A stretch of DNA of 10,458 bases, taken from the NCBI GenBank assembly GCA_955651875.1, contig CATPAP010000006.1, positions 1 to 10,458 of the forward strand, given 5' to 3'. A model generated the notes under the pieces. It made no database searches. It was not told the DNA's origin and saw nothing but the letters and a program-made list of their open reading frames with translations. This DNA is from Candidatus Dormiibacterota bacterium. Its GTDB lineage: Bacteria > Chloroflexota > Dormibacteria > Aeolococcales > Aeolococcaceae. Made by a program: the position numbers and the translations under genes. This document shows positions 7,330-10,458 of this stretch, one piece after another; position 1 is the first letter of the stretch; each line of letters begins with the position of its first letter.

Positions 7330-7806
7330 CTACTCCTCGGTGACCGACACCGAGCGCATCACATCTCCCTGGCGGATCTCAGTGACGACGTCCATCCCCT
7401 TGACCACCTGCCCGAACAGGTTGTACGCCTTGGCCAGCTTGTGTCGGTTGTCGACTGTGCAGATGAAGAACTGGGACCCGTTGGTGTTGGCGCCGGCGTT
7501 GGCACAGGCGACGGCTCCGGCGATGTACTCGCCCTGGACCGGCTCGTCGTCGAAACGGTAGCCGGGGCCGCCGCGACCGCTCCCCTCCGGGCAACCGGCC
7601 TGGATCACGAAGTCGTCGACGACGCGGTGGAACATCAGGCCGTCGTAGAAGCCGTCACGGGCGAGGAAGACGAAGTTGTTGACGCTGTTGGGGGCGCGCG
7701 CAGGGTCGAGCGAGATGACGATGTCGCCCTTGTCGGTGGTGATGGAGGCGGTGTACTTCCTGGCCGGGTCGATCACCTGATCGGCGTGCGGGTAGGACTT
7801 GGACAT
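7330..7806 (-). CDS. Cyclophilin-type peptidyl-prolyl cis-trans isomerase
   Basis: 158 aa, single-domain and cytoplasmic (no signal peptide). It speeds proline isomerisation during protein folding. Core motifs are present: FHRVVDDFVIQAG (59-71) with catalytic Arg61 and Gln69, GSQFFICT (110-117), and LFGQVVKGMDVV (130-141). The PGYRFDDEP stretch is typical of the bacterial short class. The histidine/tryptophan region that binds cyclosporin reads HKLAKAYNLFG, so drug sensitivity cannot be assumed. The frame stays open upstream as far as 7914, but ATG 7806 fits the family start and sits 6 nt behind a TACACT hexamer. Its last two codons, GAG GAG, also form the ribosome binding site of the next gene, the LmbE-family amidase, so the two are translationally linked. 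Confidence 0.96.
   Translation of the reverse strand: MSKSYPHADQVIDPARKYTASITTDKGDIVISLDPARAPNSVNNFVFLARDGFYDGLMFHRVVDDFVIQAGCPEGSGRGGPGYRFDDEPVQGEYIAGAVACANAGANTNGSQFFICTVDNRHKLAKAYNLFGQVVKGMDVVTEIRQGDVMRSVSVTEE
7333..7338 (-). promoter_or_regulatory. Ribosome binding site of the LmbE-family gene inside the cyclophilin stop region
   Basis: Minus-strand GAGGAG is formed by the last two Glu codons of the cyclophilin gene, directly before its TAG. Six nt separate it from the ATG at 7326, the ideal distance, which decides that start over the GTG at 7329. Confidence 0.75.
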
Positions 7807-7812
7807 CGCCGC

Positions 7813-7818
7813 AGTGTA
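7813..7818 (-). promoter_or_regulatory. Candidate -10 box of a leaderless promoter for the cyclophilin gene
   Basis: Minus-strand TACACT with 6 nt to the ATG at 7806 and no Shine-Dalgarno between. A short inverted repeat, GCCGC-6 nt-GCGGC (7819-7834), directly abuts it upstream and could be an operator or part of a weak terminator of the preceding gene. No clear -35. Confidence 0.45.
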
Positions 7819-7852
7819 GCCGCTGATCCGCGGCGCTCCGGACGGGGCCGGG

Positions 7853-8446
7853 TCAGGCGGCAGGCGACGGTGACGCCGTCGGGGCGGCGCCGGCGCCCTT
7901 CTTCCCCTTCCCATGGGTCTGGAGGAACTGCAGCGCCTTCTGCGCGTCCTTGATCAGCTGGGTACCCGGCTCCTTCATCAGTGCCTCAACCTTGGTCTTG
8001 GCCAGGGTCAGGTCCGCCGGCTCCTGTGCGGCGGGGATCCGGCCCATCTTGACCGCTCGGTCGGCGAGCTTGGTGATCGCGCTGAGGATCTCGCTCTCGA
8101 TGGCCGGTGCCTTGGCCCCGGCGATGTCGTCGACGGACTTGCCCGCCTCGAGCTGGCGGCGCACCGAGGCGACGGTCTGGCCGGTCTGCGTAGCCAGCGT
8201 GTGCAGGGCGCTTGGGAAGAGGCCGCCAACTCCACCCCCGGCCGGTTTGCGGCCCTTGGCCGCGGATGGGGCCGGGGTGCGTGGAGTTGTCGCGCTCGGG
8301 GCGGCGGGCGCGGCCGTGCTGCGCTGGCTGGCCACCCCGTACCCGATGCCACCACCCGCGGCACCGACGGCGATCACGGCTGCGACGAGGACAGGAAAAG
8401 CGTGGCCGCCGACCCAGCGGGTGGCACTGCGGACGAATCGCGACAT
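7853..8446 (-). CDS. Small membrane-anchored protein of unknown function
   Basis: 197 aa. A basic N-terminus (MSRFVRSATR) leads into one hydrophobic segment (about 16-39, rich in Ala/Val/Gly) and then a low-complexity Ala/Pro/Ser/Thr stretch (about 40-75), so it is probably a single-pass membrane or exported protein with a disordered tether. Residues about 78-160 form a helical domain that reads like the short units found in actinobacterial and clostridial surface proteins: VASVRRQLEAGKSVDDIAG, then KLADRAVKMGRIPAAQEPA. Only one such unit is present. The tail (180-197) is Gly/Lys then Ala/Pro/Ser rich. An open frame runs further upstream to 8701, but that extension lies opposite etfB and its promoter, and is not coding in style. 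A weak AGAGAG lies about 10 nt before the ATG. I do not recognise a function; the cyclophilin 46 nt downstream may be its only link. Confidence 0.7.
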   Translation of the reverse strand: MSRFVRSATRWVGGHAFPVLVAAVIAVGAAGGGIGYGVASQRSTAAPAAPSATTPRTPAPSAAKGRKPAGGGVGGLFPSALHTLATQTGQTVASVRRQLEAGKSVDDIAGAKAPAIESEILSAITKLADRAVKMGRIPAAQEPADLTLAKTKVEALMKEPGTQLIKDAQKALQFLQTHGKGKKGAGAAPTASPSPAA

Positions 8447-8590
8447 TGCTGTGTGTCTCTCTGGTTGGGGATGCGGAAGGCGGTGACGACATTCTCCACC
8501 CGCCGCACGGATTGAGGCCTGAGCACTCCCTGAGAAGTCACCGTACCGTGGCCGGGGGATGCGATGCGATGTGGCCAGGAAACGGTCGGG

Positions 8591-8596
8591 TAGAGT
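8591..8596 (+). promoter_or_regulatory. Candidate -10 box of the etfBA promoter
   Basis: TAGAGT, with 33 nt to the etfB ATG, leaves room for a short leader containing the ribosome site AGGAG at 8621-8625. No match to TTGACA is seen at the proper distance upstream, so the -35 is weak or an activator is used. Confidence 0.4.
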
Positions 8597-8620
8597 TGGC
8601 TGCGCCTCGCAAGCCTTCAC

Positions 8621-8625
8621 AGGAG
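8621..8625 (+). promoter_or_regulatory. etfB ribosome binding site
   Basis: AGGAG, 4 nt before the ATG at 8630. It supports that start and shows that this gene, unlike the kinase and cyclophilin genes, is read from a leadered mRNA. Confidence 0.65.
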
Positions 8626-8629
8626 CGCC

Positions 8630-9400
8630 ATGAACGTCGTCGTCTGCATCAAGCAGGTGCCAGACCCCAATTCGCCGGGCCAGCTCGATCCCTCGACCCA
8701 CAACCTCAAGCGCGACGGTGAGCTCGTGCTCGATCCCGGCGATGAGTTCGGCGTCGAAGCGGGCCTACGGCTCGCCGAGAAGCACGGCGGCGAGGTGACC
8801 GTCATCAGCATGGGCCCGGAGCGGGGTCTCGATGCGGTCCGCAAGGCGCTGGCCATGGGAGCGGCCAAGGGCGTGCTCGTCAGCGACGACTCGCTCGCCG
8901 GCGCGGATGCGCTGACCACCGCCAAGGTGCTCGCCGCGGCCATCCGCAAACAGGAATTCGACGTGGTGATCACGGCGACGGAGTCGACCGACGGCTACAG
9001 CGGCGTGGTCCCGCAGATGCTGGCCGGCCTGCTCGACGTCCCCGCGGTCACATTCGCCAAGTCGGTGTCGTTCGAGGGCGACATCCTCAAGGTGGAGCGC
9101 CAGACGGAGACGGGGGTCGACGTCGTCGAGGCGAAGCTGCCTGTCGTGCTGAGCGTGACGGCGAGCGTCAACGAACCCCGCTACCCCTCGCTCAAGGGGA
9201 TCATGGGTGCCAAGCAGAAGCCGCTCGACCGGCCCACCCCCGCCGACCTCGGGGTCGACGGTCTGGGTGCGGCGTCCGCGGGACAGAAGATCACGGCGGT
9301 CGAAGCGGCACCCCAGCGCGCGGCCGGGGAGATCGTCACGGACGACGGCGAGGCGGCCAAGCGGATCGTCGACTTCCTCGCAGAAAGGAAGGTGATCTGA
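8630..9400 (+). CDS. etfB: Electron transfer flavoprotein, beta subunit
   Basis: 256 aa, normal EtfB length. With EtfA it forms a heterodimer that carries electrons from acyl-CoA and related dehydrogenases to the quinone pool through ETF-quinone oxidoreductase. Visible signs: the N-terminal strand MNVVVCIKQVPDP, the nucleotide-binding part (55-140) with ESTDGYSGVVPQMLAGLLDVP near 118-138, and the ETF-beta signature NEPRYPSLKGIMGAKQKPL (181-199), which contains the partner-recognition loop and its conserved leucine (Leu188). Start set by AGGAG 4 nt upstream. It heads an operon with etfA, one base downstream. No ETF-quinone oxidoreductase or FixX-type ferredoxin gene lies in the window, so classic versus bifurcating type cannot be decided by context. 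Confidence 0.97.
   Translation: MNVVVCIKQVPDPNSPGQLDPSTHNLKRDGELVLDPGDEFGVEAGLRLAEKHGGEVTVISMGPERGLDAVRKALAMGAAKGVLVSDDSLAGADALTTAKVLAAAIRKQEFDVVITATESTDGYSGVVPQMLAGLLDVPAVTFAKSVSFEGDILKVERQTETGVDVVEAKLPVVLSVTASVNEPRYPSLKGIMGAKQKPLDRPTPADLGVDGLGAASAGQKITAVEAAPQRAAGEIVTDDGEAAKRIVDFLAERKVI
9384..9395 (+). promoter_or_regulatory. Strong etfA ribosome binding site
   Basis: AAAGGAAGGTGA differs from a full match to the 16S rRNA anti-Shine-Dalgarno by one extra A. It overlaps the last codons of etfB and ends about 6 nt before the GTG start of etfA at 9402, which explains use of the weaker start codon. Confidence 0.7.
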
Positions 9401-9401
9401 G

Positions 9402-10376
9402 GTGGCCGTCGGCAAGACCTGGGTGTTCGCCGAGATCGTCGAGGGCACGCCCGCGCCGGTGGTCCTCGAGCTGTTGACCAAAGCGCGCTCGCTCGGCGGC
9501 ACCGTCGAGGCCGTCGCCCTCTCGCCGGACGCGGAGGCGGCGGCCGCCGAGCTCGGCGAGTACGGGGCCACCACGCTGCACGCGGGGACCGACGCCGCCT
9601 ACGCTGAGCTCCTCGCGGGCGGCCCTTCGGCGGATGCGATCGCCGCGCTGGCCACGGCTGCGCAGCCCGACCTCATTCTCATCGCCTCGACGTACCTCGG
9701 CCGCGACGTCGCCGGCCGGCTCGCCGCCAAGCTCGACGTCCCCATCATCGCCAACGGCCTCGACGTCGTCGCCGACGGCGAGGTGTCGGTGCAATCGTCG
9801 ATCTTCGGCGCCACCCAGAACGTCACTACCGCCTTCCTGGGCAAGAAGCCGGCGATCGCGCTGGTGCGCCCCAAGTCGTTCGCAGCGGAGAGCGGCGGTG
9901 GCGGCGCCGCCAGTGTCAGTCCCATCGCCGCCGAGATCGCGGAGCAGCATCGCGGCGCCCGGGTCGTGGAGCGCCGCGCCGAAGCGGCGTCCGGCCCCAA
10001 GCTCGAGGAGGCCCCGATCGTCATCAGCGGCGGCCGCGGGCTCGGCGATCCGAAGAACTTCAAGCTGCTCGACCAGCTCGCCTCGCTCATCGGCGGGGCG
10101 GTCGGGGCCAGCCGTGCCGTGGTCGACGCCGGCTGGGTCCCCTACTCGATGCAGGTCGGTCAGACGGGCAAGACGGTCAAGCCGGACGTGTACATCGCCG
10201 TCGGCATCAGCGGGGCCATGCAGCACACGGTGGGGATGAAGAACGCCAAGACCATCGTCGCCATCAACCGCGACGCCGATGCTCCGATCTTCAAGCTCGC
10301 CGACCTCGGAGTCGTCGGCGACGCGCTCAAGATCCTGCCCCAGGTGATCGAGGAGATCAAGGCAAGAAAGGGCTGA
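9402..10376 (+). CDS. etfA: Electron transfer flavoprotein, alpha subunit
   Basis: 324 aa, normal EtfA length; binds the FAD of the EtfAB heterodimer. The N-terminal half (about 1-165) is the alpha/beta domain matching EtfB. The C-terminal half carries the FAD site: SGGRGLG (209-215), GASRAVVDAGW (235-245), QVGQTGKTVKPDVYIAVGIS (251-270), GAMQHTVGM (271-279) with the conserved His275, and VAINRDADAPIF (286-297). The linker between them (160-200) is Gly/Ala/Glu rich. The start is a GTG at 9402-9404, one base after the etfB stop, with a strong ribosome site ahead of it; the protein begins MAVGKTWVFAE as expected. Cytoplasmic. Equal expression with etfB is expected from the layout. No terminator hairpin is obvious after the stop. 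Confidence 0.97.
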   Translation: MAVGKTWVFAEIVEGTPAPVVLELLTKARSLGGTVEAVALSPDAEAAAAELGEYGATTLHAGTDAAYAELLAGGPSADAIAALATAAQPDLILIASTYLGRDVAGRLAAKLDVPIIANGLDVVADGEVSVQSSIFGATQNVTTAFLGKKPAIALVRPKSFAAESGGGGAASVSPIAAEIAEQHRGARVVERRAEAASGPKLEEAPIVISGGRGLGDPKNFKLLDQLASLIGGAVGASRAVVDAGWVPYSMQVGQTGKTVKPDVYIAVGISGAMQHTVGMKNAKTIVAINRDADAPIFKLADLGVVGDALKILPQVIEEIKARKG

Positions 10377-10422
10377 TCCCGGTCTCTTGGCGATCGCTGA
10401 AATCCGCGAAAGTGTTCTGCTC

Positions 10423-10443
10423 GGCGCGAGGCGCCGGTATACT
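10423..10443 (+). promoter_or_regulatory. Possible promoter with palindrome for the next gene
   Basis: TATACT at 10438-10443 is a good -10 hexamer. Directly upstream lies the inverted repeat GGCGC-GAG-GCGCC (10423-10435), which would sit in the -35/-10 spacer as an operator or a short hairpin. No TTGACA-like -35 is found at 16-18 nt. The downstream gene lies beyond the window. Confidence 0.4.
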
Positions 10444-10458
10444 CGCCCGGCCTTGGAC

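Larger units (their letters stand above)
8447..8629. promoter_or_regulatory. Divergent intergenic region between the membrane protein gene and etfB
   Basis: 183 nt without a credible gene. It holds the etfB promoter candidate (TAGAGT at 8591) and must hold the start of the opposite transcript. Two short tandem repeats are visible: ACCGT twice (8540-8549) and GATGC almost three times (8558-8571), the latter about where the etfB -35 should be. No convincing promoter for the minus-strand gene was found. Confidence 0.5.

Noticed and set aside
6043..7953. Very long open frame (636 codons) on the plus strand
   Set aside because: It lies opposite the LmbE and cyclophilin genes and overlaps the thiolase end in another frame. 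Its translation is rich in Arg, Gly, Val, Asp and His with no recognisable motif, which is the usual antisense shadow in GC-rich DNA.
8447..8701. N-terminal extension of the small membrane protein to 8701
   Set aside because: It would overlap the start of etfB on the other strand and put the clear N-terminal membrane segment deep inside the protein.
10377..10422. Possible terminator after etfA
   Set aside because: No stem-loop with a T tract; only a single GCGATCGC palindrome, which is common by chance in GC-rich DNA.
1..10458. CRISPR array, insertion sequence, tRNA or rRNA
   Set aside because: No spaced repeats, terminal inverted repeats, transposase motifs or cloverleaf-type sequence were seen on reading either strand.

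Overview
The window is GC-rich throughout (by eye about two thirds G+C or more, with G/C at most third codon positions), densely coded on both strands, and free of any visible mobile element, CRISPR array, tRNA or rRNA. The gene content (ABC-F ATPase, Mca-like LmbE amidase, cyclophilin, etfBA, thiolase) and several promoter-like hexamers ending 6-8 nt before a start codon with no Shine-Dalgarno sequence suggest a high-GC bacterium of the Actinomycetota / Chloroflexota / Ca. Dormibacterota type. That placement is inference from sequence style, not a taxonomic result.

Layout. (1) Minus strand, 4227 to 1, reading right to left: a 603-aa protein whose C-terminal part looks like the nucleoside phosphorylase (PNP/MTAN) fold, then a thioredoxin-like lipoprotein whose GTG start overlaps the previous stop codon, then 23 nt later an ABC-F ATPase cut off by the window edge. 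This looks like one operon. (2) Plus strand, 4298 to 6428, divergent from it: a PfkB-family nucleoside (adenosine-like) kinase, then a thiolase. (3) Minus strand, 8446 to 6448: a small membrane-anchored protein of unknown function, a single-domain cyclophilin, and an Mca/MshB-like LmbE deacylase whose ribosome binding site lies in the last two codons of the cyclophilin gene. (4) Plus strand, 8630 to 10376: etfB and etfA, the two subunits of electron transfer flavoprotein, one base apart. (5) 10377 to the end: a short non-coding tail with a possible promoter for the next gene.

How the genes may work together. etfBA and the thiolase fit fatty-acid or amino-acid acyl-CoA oxidation, although they sit about 2.2 kb apart with opposite-strand genes between them. 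The most interesting part is the divergent pair: a likely nucleoside kinase facing an unstudied large protein with nucleoside-phosphorylase-like motifs. This could be a nucleoside or base salvage pair, but that is inference. The rest looks like ordinary housekeeping. I see no defence system, biosynthetic cluster or phage element.
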